Source of the DNA: Anseongella ginsenosidimutans
GTDB lineage: Bacteria; Bacteroidota; Bacteroidia; Sphingobacteriales; Sphingobacteriaceae
Assembly: GCF_008033235.1 (NCBI RefSeq)
Contig: NZ_CP042432.1
Location: 2,294,001 to 2,358,000, forward strand
Direction of reading: 5' to 3'
Length of the DNA: 64,000 bases
A program made the translations under genes and the position numbers. The notes under the pieces were generated by a model. It worked only from the letters and a program-made list of their open reading frames with translations, ran no database searches and was not told the origin of the DNA. Below, one piece after another: positions 1 to 7,578 of the stretch (the first letter of the stretch is position 1; each line of letters begins with the position of its first letter).

Positions 1-258
1 GATCTTTTTTGTATCCGAAACTGGTTACTCCACGGATAAAGAAATCCGCATCGTCTGCTCCGGGCTCTCCGCTGCGCTGATAGGCTACCACGCCCGCCAG
101 GCGCCCGGCCAATGCGGTAGTGAGGTTGCTTGAGGGTACTTTCAACTCGGATGGCGTAATCGTGGTTACCGCTCCCACTACCTCTTTTTTCTTCTGCGTT
201 CCAAAGGCTACGACCACGACGTCGTCCAGCTGATCAAAGGACAGGGGTAAGGTGACAT
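1..258 (-). pseudogene. SusC-type TonB-dependent receptor fragment, cut by the IS element
   Basis: Read on the minus strand from base 258 to base 1, the open frame gives the start of a SusC-type plug domain: an LDDVVVVAFGTQKKK Ton-box-like stretch, then VVGAVTTITPSEL, LTTALAGRLAGVVAYQRSGE and DDADFFIRGV. These are hallmark segments of SusC/RagA nutrient receptors. The signal peptide and carboxypeptidase-D-like domain that should precede them are missing because the frame runs straight into the left end of the IS element. The receptor continues beyond base 1, so only its N-terminal loss can be judged here. Identity as a SusC-type receptor is secure; the substrate is unknown. Confidence 0.88.
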
Positions 259-286
259 TATAATTCCCCCCGAAAATCGGACAGTA
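259..286 (+). repeat. left terminal inverted repeat of the IS element
   Basis: This 28-bp end matches the reverse complement of 1610-1637 at 22 of 28 positions, with the outer 15 bp and inner 7 bp perfect. It lies 35 bp before the orfA start. Confidence 0.8.
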
Positions 287-321
287 AGTTAAGTTAGAAT
301 TTTGATTAAATTTACTGTATC

Positions 322-597
322 ATGAGTAGGAGAAAGTTTACTTCGGAGTTTAAAGTCAAGGTGGTCATGGAGGCCTTGAGCGAGCGTTACACGATTCAGG
401 AGCTTGGTCGCAAGTACGAGATCCATCCCACGCAGATCACTACCTGGAAGACTCAGTTTTTGAAAAATGCCAGCGCCGTTTTTGACAAACCAGTAAAGGA
501 TGCCAAAAGCGAGGCCCAGGAGAAGGAAGAGCATTATTTGAAGGTGATCGGCCAGCAAAAGGTCGAGATTGATTTTTTAAAAAAAGCCTTGTCATGA
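322..597 (+). CDS. IS3-family transposase OrfA
   Basis: A 91-aa helix-turn-helix protein that binds the IS ends. The N-terminus has the RRKFTSEFKVKVVMEAL pattern of the transposase_8 family, the middle has the IHPTQITTWKTQFL recognition-helix region, and the C-terminus is a charged coiled-coil-like segment used in these proteins for multimerisation. Seven A residues at 579-585 form an A-AAA-AAA slippery site in the correct phase for a -1 frameshift into orfB, as expected for production of the OrfAB transposase. The stop codon also overlaps the orfB start as ATGA. Confidence 0.92.
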   Translation: MSRRKFTSEFKVKVVMEALSERYTIQELGRKYEIHPTQITTWKTQFLKNASAVFDKPVKDAKSEAQEKEEHYLKVIGQQKVEIDFLKKALS

Positions 598-1460
598 GCC
601 AGGATAAACAGCAACGTCAGCGACATATTGACAAGGCCGGAATGTTGAGTATTGTCCGTCAGTGCGAGCTTCTTGAGGTTCCTCGCAGCAGTTTTTATTA
701 TAAGCCCTTGGGAGAAAGCGAGCTGAATCTGGAGCTTATGCGCCTGATTGATGAAGAATACCTGTTACATCCCTGGCTTGGGGTTCCTCGCATGACCACC
801 TGGCTAAGGAAGGACAAAGGCTATAAGATCAATCCTAAACGCATTGAGCGACTTTACCGGCTGATGGGACTCTCGGCCACAGGCCCTAAGCCCAATACCT
901 CCAAAAAAGGAAAAGGGGCCTTACATAGGGTATACAAATACCTGTTGAAGGGGCTCAAAATTGTGCGCCCTAATCAGGCGTGGGCCATGGACATCACCTA
1001 TATTCCGGTGCAGGGCGGCTACCTGTATCTATGTGCCATTATTGATCTGTACAGTCGCTATGTGGTAGGCTGGTCGCTGAGCAACGCCATGAGCGCGGAT
1101 TGGTGTAAACAGACCCTACAAGGAGCCATCGCCCGGCATGGTTGTCCGGAGATTCTCAATACTGATCAGGGAAGCCAGTTCACCGCTTATGAGTTCTGTG
1201 ATTGGGTTACCCATCCTGAACGGGGAATCAAACTCAGTATGGACGGTAAAGGCCGGGCAATTGACAATATTTTCATAGAACGCCTGTGGAGAAGTGTCAA
1301 GTACGAACACGTATACCTGTTCCCGGCCAGCGACGGACTGGAATGCTACCGAGGCCTACAGGTCTATTTTGAGTATTATAATACCCAGAGACGACATCAG
1401 AGCCTGGATGACCAAGTCCCGTTGACCGTCTACGGGCAAGCACTAAAACAAGTGGCATAG
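594..1460 (+). CDS. IS3-family transposase OrfB, DDE integrase core
   Basis: A 288-aa catalytic subunit, probably made mainly as an OrfAB fusion by -1 slippage at 579-585. Residues 1-110 carry the HTH_21-type region (RSSFYYKPLG, GVPRMTTWL). The rve/RNase H-like core follows. The catalytic triad is visible as D133 in AMDITYIP, D191 in NTDQGSQFT and E229 in NIFIERLWR. The C-terminus YYNTQRRHQSLDDQVPLTVY is the typical IS3 ending. Length and motifs are complete, so it is likely functional. The nearest IS3 subgroup cannot be settled by eye. Confidence 0.94.
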   Translation: MSQDKQQRQRHIDKAGMLSIVRQCELLEVPRSSFYYKPLGESELNLELMRLIDEEYLLHPWLGVPRMTTWLRKDKGYKINPKRIERLYRLMGLSATGPKPNTSKKGKGALHRVYKYLLKGLKIVRPNQAWAMDITYIPVQGGYLYLCAIIDLYSRYVVGWSLSNAMSADWCKQTLQGAIARHGCPEILNTDQGSQFTAYEFCDWVTHPERGIKLSMDGKGRAIDNIFIERLWRSVKYEHVYLFPASDGLECYRGLQVYFEYYNTQRRHQSLDDQVPLTVYGQALKQVA

Positions 1461-1527
1461 TCCGGTAGGGTTATCAACAGCAAGAAGGTGGAAATTAAAA
1501 AGAGAAAGAAGCAAAGAGAAAAAGGGC

Positions 1528-1569
1528 GTGGATTTGTGGAAAACTCAACTGAGTTTACCACAAGCCCAC
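1528..1569 (+). other. long hairpin in the 3' tail of the IS element
   Basis: Two 20-nt arms (1528-1547 and 1550-1569) pair at 17 of 20 positions around a 2-nt loop. The hairpin lies between the orfB stop and the right end of the element, in about 150 noncoding bases. No T-run follows, so it is not an obvious intrinsic terminator. It could shield the transposase gene from outside transcription or act in transposition. Confidence 0.6.
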
Positions 1570-1609
1570 ACCACAACTACAACAAAGAAGCTTATTTATT
1601 TTTACAAAA

Positions 1610-1637
1610 TACTGTCTAAACATCGGGGGGAATTATA
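1610..1637 (-). repeat. right terminal inverted repeat of the IS element
   Basis: Reverse-complement partner of 259-286. Read from 1637 downward it begins TATAATTCCCCCCGA and ends GACAGTA. Confidence 0.8.
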
Positions 1638-1717
1638 CCATGATGCAGAGCGGCATGGAATCAGGGGTCAATGAAGGTTATGAGAAGCTGGACGAAATGC
1701 TGAAAAAAAGTCTGTAA
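1638..1717 (+). pseudogene. SRPBCC/AHSA1-type protein, C-terminal fragment
   Basis: Immediately after the right IS end the plus strand reads MMQSGMESGVNEGYEKLDEM followed by LKKSL and a stop at 1715-1717. This matches the last helix of SRPBCC proteins of the AHSA1/activator-of-Hsp90 type, which commonly end in a GME-x-G-...-LD pattern. Everything upstream of this helix is absent. It is unrelated to the receptor fragment on the other side of the IS element. Confidence 0.6.
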
Positions 1718-1727
1718 GTATAAACCT

Positions 1728-1794
1728 CAGAGGGCGTCCGCTAACGCCAAAGTCTGCAGGAGCTCAGCTTAGCCAGCTTAGCGTACGCCCTCTG
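1728..1794. terminator. large hairpin between convergent genes, possible bidirectional terminator
   Basis: Arms CAGAGGGCGTCCGCTAA (1728-1744) and TTAGCGTACGCCCTCTG (1778-1794) pair at 16 of 17 positions. The 33-nt loop contains the palindromes CTGCAG and GAGCTC. It sits between the SRPBCC fragment on the plus strand and the DUF1801 gene on the minus strand, where a shared terminator would be expected. No T-tract is present, so the function is uncertain. Confidence 0.45.
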
Positions 1795-1807
1795 ATTCTC
1801 GATCCTG

Positions 1808-2167
1808 TCAGGCGTCCATGATTTTTATCCACGCCTTTACGATATTCTGAATGTTCGCTTTGTTATCCTTTATTTCCTTCATAGAGTGGAGTTTCAGGTA
1901 GGCTTTTCCTTTTGAGGCCGGCTCAAGCAAACCGCTATCGTCTTTTATCAGTTCTCCTTTATGGAAAATAAAAACGACATAATCCGTCATTCTCGGATTG
2001 ATCGTTGCCATTGGTTCTTTGTAGTCAAAGCTTGGCCCGCCCCATTTTATGTCCTCTTTTAAATCTTTGCTTGCACCACGGATTATTTTTATTGCCTCTT
2101 CCATTTCCGCTTTCAGCGGGTGTTTGAGTTTGCTTACAAACTCATCTACTTTGTTTGTCTGGCTCAT
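1808..2167 (-). CDS. DUF1801 (YdhG-like) protein
   Basis: A 119-aa soluble protein of the DUF1801 family, whose biochemical role is not established. Family features visible are a helical N-terminus (VDEFVSKLKHPLKAEMEEAI), the central DIKWGGPSF segment, and YVVFIFHKGE followed by SKGKAYLKLHS. Length is normal for the family. It is the last gene of a minus-strand group, 79 bp after the Crp/Fnr gene, but a good TAnnTTTG box just upstream (2189-2196) suggests its own promoter. Nothing appears damaged. Confidence 0.85.
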   Translation of the reverse strand: MSQTNKVDEFVSKLKHPLKAEMEEAIKIIRGASKDLKEDIKWGGPSFDYKEPMATINPRMTDYVVFIFHKGELIKDDSGLLEPASKGKAYLKLHSMKEIKDNKANIQNIVKAWIKIMDA

Positions 2168-2188
2168 GTTTATTTGATTTTATGAAAG

Positions 2189-2196
2189 CAAAAGTA
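2189..2196 (-). promoter_or_regulatory. Bacteroidota -7 box TACTTTTG of the DUF1801 gene
   Basis: The minus strand reads TACTTTTG, an exact match to the phylum's TAnnTTTG consensus, ending 22 bp before the start codon. A start point about 6 nt downstream would leave a leader of roughly 15 nt. No clear -33 TTTG was found at the right distance. Confidence 0.5.
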
Positions 2197-2246
2197 TGCT
2201 GGCAAAATGATCCGTGCATTGATGTATGGTAATAAATGCAAAAAGT

Positions 2247-2840
2247 TTATTTGAAACTTTTTTTTGCTAACGCCCTTCTGACCCGGCTTAAACTTTCTGG
2301 TGTAATACCTAAATAAGAAGCTATCATCCATTGCGGAACACGAAGCGATAGGTTGGGGTATACCTTTAAGAATTCCAGATATCTTTTTTCCGCGGTGGCG
2401 CTAAGCAATAAATTTATACGCTTTTGCAAATTTCTTACGTGATTGTGCAGGGCTCTGTGGTTATTTTCCCGGTATGTTTTACTTATTTCAGAAGCGGCAT
2501 TGATAAATTTTTCGTCCATCACGATAACTTCCGAATCTTCAATAGCATCCACAAAATATTCGCCTGCCTGGTTAAAGTACGAACTGCTTCTGTCACTGAC
2601 GATCCAACTTTCAGGTGCAAAATGAATAATATGCTCTTTGCCCTGTTCATCGATAGTGAACTGTCGGATAAGCCCTTTCTCCACGAAAAAGATGTCTTTA
2701 CATACTTGTCCTTCGCCGATAAGCGACTGTCCTTTTTTGAATCGTTTGGATGCTGGAATATACGGTAGTTGCCTTAACTCGTCATCCGTCAAACCAGCCT
2801 TGTCGTTCAGGTATATTTTGAAATTATTAAAAAGGAGCAT
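2247..2840 (-). CDS. Crp/Fnr-family transcriptional regulator
   Basis: A 197-aa DNA-binding regulator. Residues about 20-120 form a cyclic-nucleotide-binding-type beta-roll (KRFKKGQSLIGEGQVCKDIF, FVEKGLIRQF). Residues about 150-195 form a winged helix-turn-helix (VPQWMIASYLGITPESLSRV). This is the common Bacteroidota Crp-like type, which usually lacks the cAMP-contacting Arg-Ser motif, and none is evident here; the ligand is therefore unknown. It lies 4 bp after the SemiSWEET gene, so the two are probably co-transcribed. No cysteine cluster for an Fnr iron-sulfur centre is seen. Confidence 0.9.
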   Translation of the reverse strand: MLLFNNFKIYLNDKAGLTDDELRQLPYIPASKRFKKGQSLIGEGQVCKDIFFVEKGLIRQFTIDEQGKEHIIHFAPESWIVSDRSSSYFNQAGEYFVDAIEDSEVIVMDEKFINAASEISKTYRENNHRALHNHVRNLQKRINLLLSATAEKRYLEFLKVYPNLSLRVPQWMIASYLGITPESLSRVRRALAKKSFK

Positions 2841-2844
2841 AGAA

Positions 2845-3105
2845 TTAATTCCTGACTTTATAGTACTGATTTAATCCAATCACACAGCAGTTCACGACCA
2901 GAGAAAAGGCATTCGTCGTCATGATCGGCCAATCTTCCTTCTTTATACCATAGATCACCCAAAGTATAAGACCTATCAACAGGCACACGAGCATAATAAT
3001 AGAAATATCCTGCGATCTTTTTTCCTTTAAAAGCTTAATTAATTGCGGCAGCAAGGAAATTCCGGTAAATATACCTGCTGCGATACCTATTGTTTGTACT
3101 CCCAT
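2845..3105 (-). CDS. SemiSWEET-family sugar transporter
   Basis: An 86-aa membrane protein with three transmembrane helices (about residues 4-22, 37-55 and 63-80) and the PQ-loop signature SLLPQLIKLLKEKRSQDIS in the first helix and following loop. This matches bacterial SemiSWEETs, which work as dimers and pass small sugars across the inner membrane by facilitated diffusion. It lies 10 bp after the AlkB-like gene and 4 bp before the Crp/Fnr gene, in a compact operon. The sugar transported cannot be read from the sequence. Confidence 0.88.
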   Translation of the reverse strand: MGVQTIGIAAGIFTGISLLPQLIKLLKEKRSQDISIIMLVCLLIGLILWVIYGIKKEDWPIMTTNAFSLVVNCCVIGLNQYYKVRN

Positions 3106-3115
3106 GTCCTGTGCC

Positions 3116-3696
3116 TTAATGAGTCAATTTATTTCGCAAAGTACGAAGAGTGACAGAGTAACGGGGTTCGGTTACCGGAGCAATGCTATGTTCCCATTCC
3201 GACCTTGCTTCGCCTTGAATTATGTACAGAGAACGCCGTTCCAGATTCATGCGCATGATGTGCTGCCTGCCACGTTTGTTTTTATCATACGGCCGGAAGC
3301 GAAAATCTGCGTTGGACAGTAACGAGACGCCGGCAATAACGTCGAATGGTGGTGCGTCACGGTGCCAGTTGATGACCGCACCCGGCGGGTATTCTGTTAC
3401 CAATACCTCGGCGAAATCTTCAAATGCCATCGATAACCAATCTGCAACTTTTGCAATCAACTGCTTCAGCCCCCGGGTATTTCTTTGCCTTTTTGTATGG
3501 TCCGGCTGTCAAAATTATAATCGTGGCCGTAGCTTTTTACTTTTCTCCTGGCCTCAAAGCCCTGAAATAGGAAGGGGTGAAGTTCCAGGCCGGTTACAGT
3601 TTCCAGTAATTCCGCTTCTTCATGTGGCGAGATAAAGTCGGGAAAATACCTGAAGCCCTCTGGCAATTCCGGAACGGCAGGGAATAGTGAAAGCAT
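3116..3696 (-). pseudogene. AlkB-like 2-oxoglutarate/Fe(II) dioxygenase, frameshifted
   Basis: Two consecutive minus-strand frames together encode one AlkB-type alkylation-repair dioxygenase of about 193 aa. The first (3696-3466) holds the N-terminus (PEGFRYFPDFISPHEEAELL) and ends at a stop just after IPGG. The second, from about 3469 to 3116, holds the catalytic half: the HxD iron motif in INWHRDAPPFDVIAGVSLLS, the distal His in WEHSIAP and the 2-oxoglutarate Arg in RYSVTLRTLR. Adding one base to the C5G3 run at 3470-3477 restores one frame. All catalytic residues survive, so this is either a very young lesion or a sequencing error. The gene would lead the SemiSWEET-Crp operon. Confidence 0.85.
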
Positions 3697-3764
3697 CTGT
3701 TTAAGTTATACGCTATACAGGGATAAAAACCATGCCATGTCAATACGCTGTGCGGGAGAATTGT

Positions 3765-3772
3765 TATATTTG
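3765..3772 (+). promoter_or_regulatory. Bacteroidota -7 box TATATTTG of the HYC_CC_PP-like gene
   Basis: TATATTTG matches the TAnnTTTG consensus and ends 8 bp before the ATG at 3781. The transcript would have almost no leader. The 84-bp gap is shared with the divergent AlkB-like gene. Confidence 0.55.
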
Positions 3773-3780
3773 CAAAAAAA

Positions 3781-4224
3781 ATGAAGCTAGCCCGTTCTAT
3801 AATCGCAATCTGCATGGCTATGCTGATCCTCGTAGTAACAACCGGGTTCAGTATTAGTCAGCATTTTTGCCAGGGAGAGCTTCTTTACTCCTCTGTATTG
3901 GGCAATGCAGCATCCTGCGAAATGGCGAAAAGTAAGGAAACGCTTCCTCCATGCCATAAACAGGATCACACCGGTGATTCTGCAGAGTCCTTTTCGAAAA
4001 TGCCTTGCTGCGAGGATTACCAGGCTGCTATAGCCGGACAGGATATACCCACACCTTTGAAGAAGGGGGATAACCTGCTTCCTTCGGTAAAATTTCTCAC
4101 TGCTTTTTCCTATGTCTTTTTCCATAAAGCGCTTCTTTCTGACAAGGATTTTCATTTTGTCGATTACAGGCCCCCATTGATATCGCGGGACATTCCTGTC
4201 TTTTTTCAGTCATTCCTTATTTAA
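3781..4224 (+). CDS. small exported HYC_CC_PP-like protein
   Basis: A 147-aa exported protein with a signal peptide (residues 1-26, SIIAICMAMLILVVTTGFS), then SQHFCQGE, a PPCHKQDH segment, a CCEDY pair and a late YRPP motif before the tail IPVFFQSFLI. The order His-x-Cys, Cys-Cys, Pro-Pro fits the small HYC_CC_PP family found beside metal-efflux genes in Bacteroidota. Function is not established; the paired cysteines and histidines could bind a soft metal, which is my inference. It is the first gene before the CusA-type pump, 117 bp upstream of the pump start. Confidence 0.72.
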   Translation: MKLARSIIAICMAMLILVVTTGFSISQHFCQGELLYSSVLGNAASCEMAKSKETLPPCHKQDHTGDSAESFSKMPCCEDYQAAIAGQDIPTPLKKGDNLLPSVKFLTAFSYVFFHKALLSDKDFHFVDYRPPLISRDIPVFFQSFLI

Positions 4225-4341
4225 TTCCCGGCCTTTTCATCAATGCACCCCGGGGAGCGCCTTGAATGGAGCTTTCCCTGCATGATTGTGCTGTCTTTCC
4301 ATAAAGCATCGCTTTCACCTATTGGAATTATTAAGGAATAT

Positions 4342-7300
4342 ATGATAGAAAAGCTAATAGATTTTTCATTAAAAAACCGGTTGCTCGTCCTGTTGGTAGC
4401 GGCCGGGCTGTTGGGGTGGGGGCTTTATTCGGTCCGCACCAGCAAGGTAGACGCCATCCCTGATCTTTCGGAAAACCAGGTGATCGTCTTTACCGAATGG
4501 ATGGGGCGCAGCCCGCAGATCATCGAAGACCAGGTGACCTACCCGCTGGTCACCAATCTTCAGGGCCTTCCAGGGGTAAAATACGTTCGGGGCTCTTCCA
4601 TGTTCGGGATGAGCTTCGTATATGTTGTTTTCGAAGACGATAAGGACGTTTACTGGGCGCGCGAGCGTGTGCTGGAAAAGCTGAATTATGCGTCCCGGCT
4701 GCTGCCGGAAGGGGTGCTGCCTACCATCGGCCCCGATGGAACGGGAGTGGGCCATATCCTTTGGTACACCCTGGAGGCGCCGGGCATGGACCTCGGGGAA
4801 CAGCGGGCTATTCAGGACTGGTACGTGAAGTTTGCCCTGCAAAACGTGGAGGGCGTTGCTGAGATCGCCTCCTTTGGAGGATACCAAAAGCAATACGAGG
4901 TAACCATAGATCCGAATAAGCTGAGCTATTACGGTATTTCCCTTCCCCAGGTGGTACAGGCTGTTCGCTCCAATAATAATGAAGTAGGAGGGCGTAAGTT
5001 TGAGATGAGCGATATCGGCTATATCATCAAAACCGATGGCGGATATATCCAGGACATCGATGACCTGGAAAACATTTCTCTTAAAACGGAGAATGCAACA
5101 CCAGTACGGGTAAAAGATGTAGCAACTGTCCAGATGACCGGTGAAAGCCGCCTGGGTATTTTCGATCTGAACGGGGAAGGAGAGGCGGTGGGCGGCATTG
5201 TGGTGATGCGGTACGGGGAAAATGCGGCCGAGGTAATTGAGCATGTCAAAAAGAAAATGACGGAAGTTGGCCGCGGCCTGCCGGAAGGCGTGAAATTCAA
5301 CATAGTCTATGACAGGAGCGGGCTGATCAATGAATCCATTTCTTCCATTAAAAACACGCTTATCGAGGAGATGATCGTGGTTTCCCTGGTGGTGATCGTA
5401 TTCCTGTTTCACTGGCGCAGCGCCGTGAGCATCATCGTCCAGATCCCCATCACGATCGCTGCCAGCTTTATTTTGCTGAACGCGTTTGGGATCACCTCCA
5501 ATATTATGTCGCTTACCGGTATTGCCCTGGCCATCGGGGTGATCGTGGACAACGGGATCATCATGGCGGAAAATTCATATAAACATCTTTCAGAACGTTA
5601 CGCGGAGCTGAACGAAGAGCGGAAAAACAGCTGACATGGTTAAAAAAATCAATGATAAGGCCGAAAGCAGGCACAAACCGCGTCTCATCCCTGATGAAGA
5701 ACGGATGCGTATCATCGCCCGGGCCTGTAAGCAAGTATCAAGGGGCGTCTTCTTTTCCACGGTGATCATTATCACCTCTTTCCTTCCGGTTTTCCTGCTT
5801 ACGGGCCAGGAAGGCAAGCTGTTCCATCCGCTGGCCTATACGAAGACCTTTATTATGATCGTGGATGCTATATTGGTCGTTACCCTGGCCCCGGTGATCA
5901 TTTCCTTCCTTATGAAGGGAAAATTCCGGGGAGAGCAAGCGAATCCGGTGAACCGCGTCCTGGAAAAGGTATATACGCCAATGATCAAATGGGTGTTGAA
6001 ATGGCGCAAAACAACGATCGCCCTCAATACGCTGGCATTGCTTATTTCTATTCCCATGCTCATGCGGATGGGGACCGAATTTATGCCCCCGCTGGACGAA
6101 GGTTCCATTCTTTTTATGCCTGTCACCCTTCCGGACGTGTCCAATACAGAAATAAAGCGCATCCTCCAGGTACAGGACAAGATTATCAAATCGGTCCCCG
6201 AGGTGGAGGAAGTCCTGGGTAAGGCCGGCCGGGCCAGTACCGCTACGGATAATTCCCCGCTGAGCATGATTGAAACGATCATTATGCTCAAGCCTCGTTC
6301 GGAGTGGCGGGAAGGAATTACCAAAGCGGATATTATCAGCGAACTGGACGCAAAGCTGCAGATCCCGGGTGTGGTGAACGGCTGGACACAGCCCATCATT
6401 AACCGTATTAACATGCTGGCCACCGGCATTCGAACTGATGTTGGTGTAAAAGTTTTCGGGCAGGATCTGGACACTATTTACGCGGTTTCCGAGCGGGTAA
6501 AAGCGTCGCTGGAAGGCATTGCAGGTATTAAAGACCTGTATGTGGAACCCGTAACCGGCGGAAAATACCTTGAAATACAAATTAACCGCGATCAGCTGGG
6601 GCGGTATGGATTAAGTGTGGACGATGTGAACATGATCGTTGAAACGGCTGTCGGCGGCACTCCTGTTGCACAGACGATTGAGGGGCGTGAGCGCTTTTCG
6701 GTAAGCGTTCGGCTTCCGCAGGATTACCGCAACAGCATTGACCGGCTGAAGCGAATCCCTATCCAGACCGCTTCTTTCGGTACCGTTCCGCTTTCGGCCG
6801 TAGCCGACATCGCCTTTGTGAATGGCCCGCCGATGATCAATTCCGATAATGCCATGCTGCGGGGAGCCGTGCTTTTCAACGTGCGCGACCGTGATCTGGG
6901 AAGTACAGTACAGGAAGCAATGGAAACGATCAACGGGGAAGTAAGCAGTATGCCCGGGGGTATTACCTGGAATGGAGCGGGCAGTATGAAAACCTGATCC
7001 GCGGGCAGCGGACGCTCAGGCTCATTGCGCCCATCGTACTCATTGTTATTTTTATCTCTTTATACCTGGCCTTCAAATCGGTCCGGGAAGCTATTCTGAG
7101 CCTGATCACGATCCCTTTTGCCCTGATCGGCGGCGCTTATATCGTTTATTTCGCTGGTGTGAACCTTTCAGTTGCTGTTGCGGTAGGCTTCATTGCCCTT
7201 TTCGGCATCGCGGTCATGACCGGGATCGTCATGGTGATCTACCTGAACGATGCCATGCGGCAACTGGTCCGGGAAAAAGGCAATTCCGCCAGCACGATCA

Positions 7301-7578
7301 CCCGGCAGGACCTGAAGGAATATGTGATCCGCGGGGCGGCAGGCAGGCTTCGTCCCAAACTAATGACGGTTTCGGTCGTATTGCTGGGCCTTATTCCCGT
7401 GCTATGGGCCACCGGAGTGGGTACGGACGTGATGAAACCCATTGTGCTTCCCATGATCGGAGGCGTGATCACCTCTTCTATACACATCCTGCTGGTAACG
7501 CCCCTGATCTTTTTGATGACGAAGGAATATGAACTGAAAAAAATTGGAAAACTGGAGGTGTACGATGCAAAGCATTAA
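4342..7578 (+). pseudogene. cusA: CusA-type heavy-metal RND efflux pump with two frameshifts
   Basis: Three successive frames encode one HME-RND inner-membrane pump of about 1080 aa. The start at 4342 (MIEKLIDFSLKNRLLVLLVA) is preceded by an AAGGAA-like site; an in-frame ATG at 4243 adds a non-conserved extension and is rejected. The TM4 region AIGVIVDNGIIMAEN resembles the monovalent Cu/Ag class. Frame 1 ends at 5634, and removing one A from the A5 run at 5623-5627 joins it to frame 2 (GKLFHPLAYTKTFIMIVDA). Frame 2 stops at 6997, and adding one base near 6974-6976 joins it to SGQYENLIRGQR and the last membrane helices. No known programmed frameshift signal fits. Either it is a recent pseudogene or these are indel errors; the intact partners downstream argue for the latter or for very recent loss. 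Confidence 0.88.

Larger units (their letters stand above)
259..1637 (+). mobile_element. IS3-family insertion sequence
   Basis: A 1.38-kb element with overlapping orfA and orfB, bounded by inverted ends. The outer 15 bp, TATAATTCCCCCCGA, are perfect at both ends; after six mismatched positions a further 7 bp (GACAGTA) match again. Both transposase reading frames look intact, so the element may still be active. No target duplication is visible: the three bases outside the ends are cat on the left and cca on the right. The flanks also belong to two different truncated genes. The exact ends are inferred from the inverted repeats; the terminal TG...CA usual for IS3 elements is not evident, so the true ends could lie a few bases inward. 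Confidence 0.87.

Noticed and set aside
256-1640. 3-bp target-site duplication of the IS element
   Set aside because: Flanking triplets are cat and cca, and the flanking genes differ, so no duplication can be claimed.
4369-5412. 347-codon open frame on the minus strand
   Set aside because: It is the reverse shadow of the CusA-type pump; it has no recognisable domain and a His/Pro/Arg-heavy composition typical of antisense frames.
5738-6580. 280-codon minus-strand frame inside the pump
   Set aside because: Shadow frame opposite conserved RND sequence.
5623-6976. Programmed ribosomal frameshifting in the pump gene
   Set aside because: The first junction needs a +1 shift at a plain A5 run and the second needs -1 at a site without a slippery heptamer or downstream structure; RND pumps are not known to use this.
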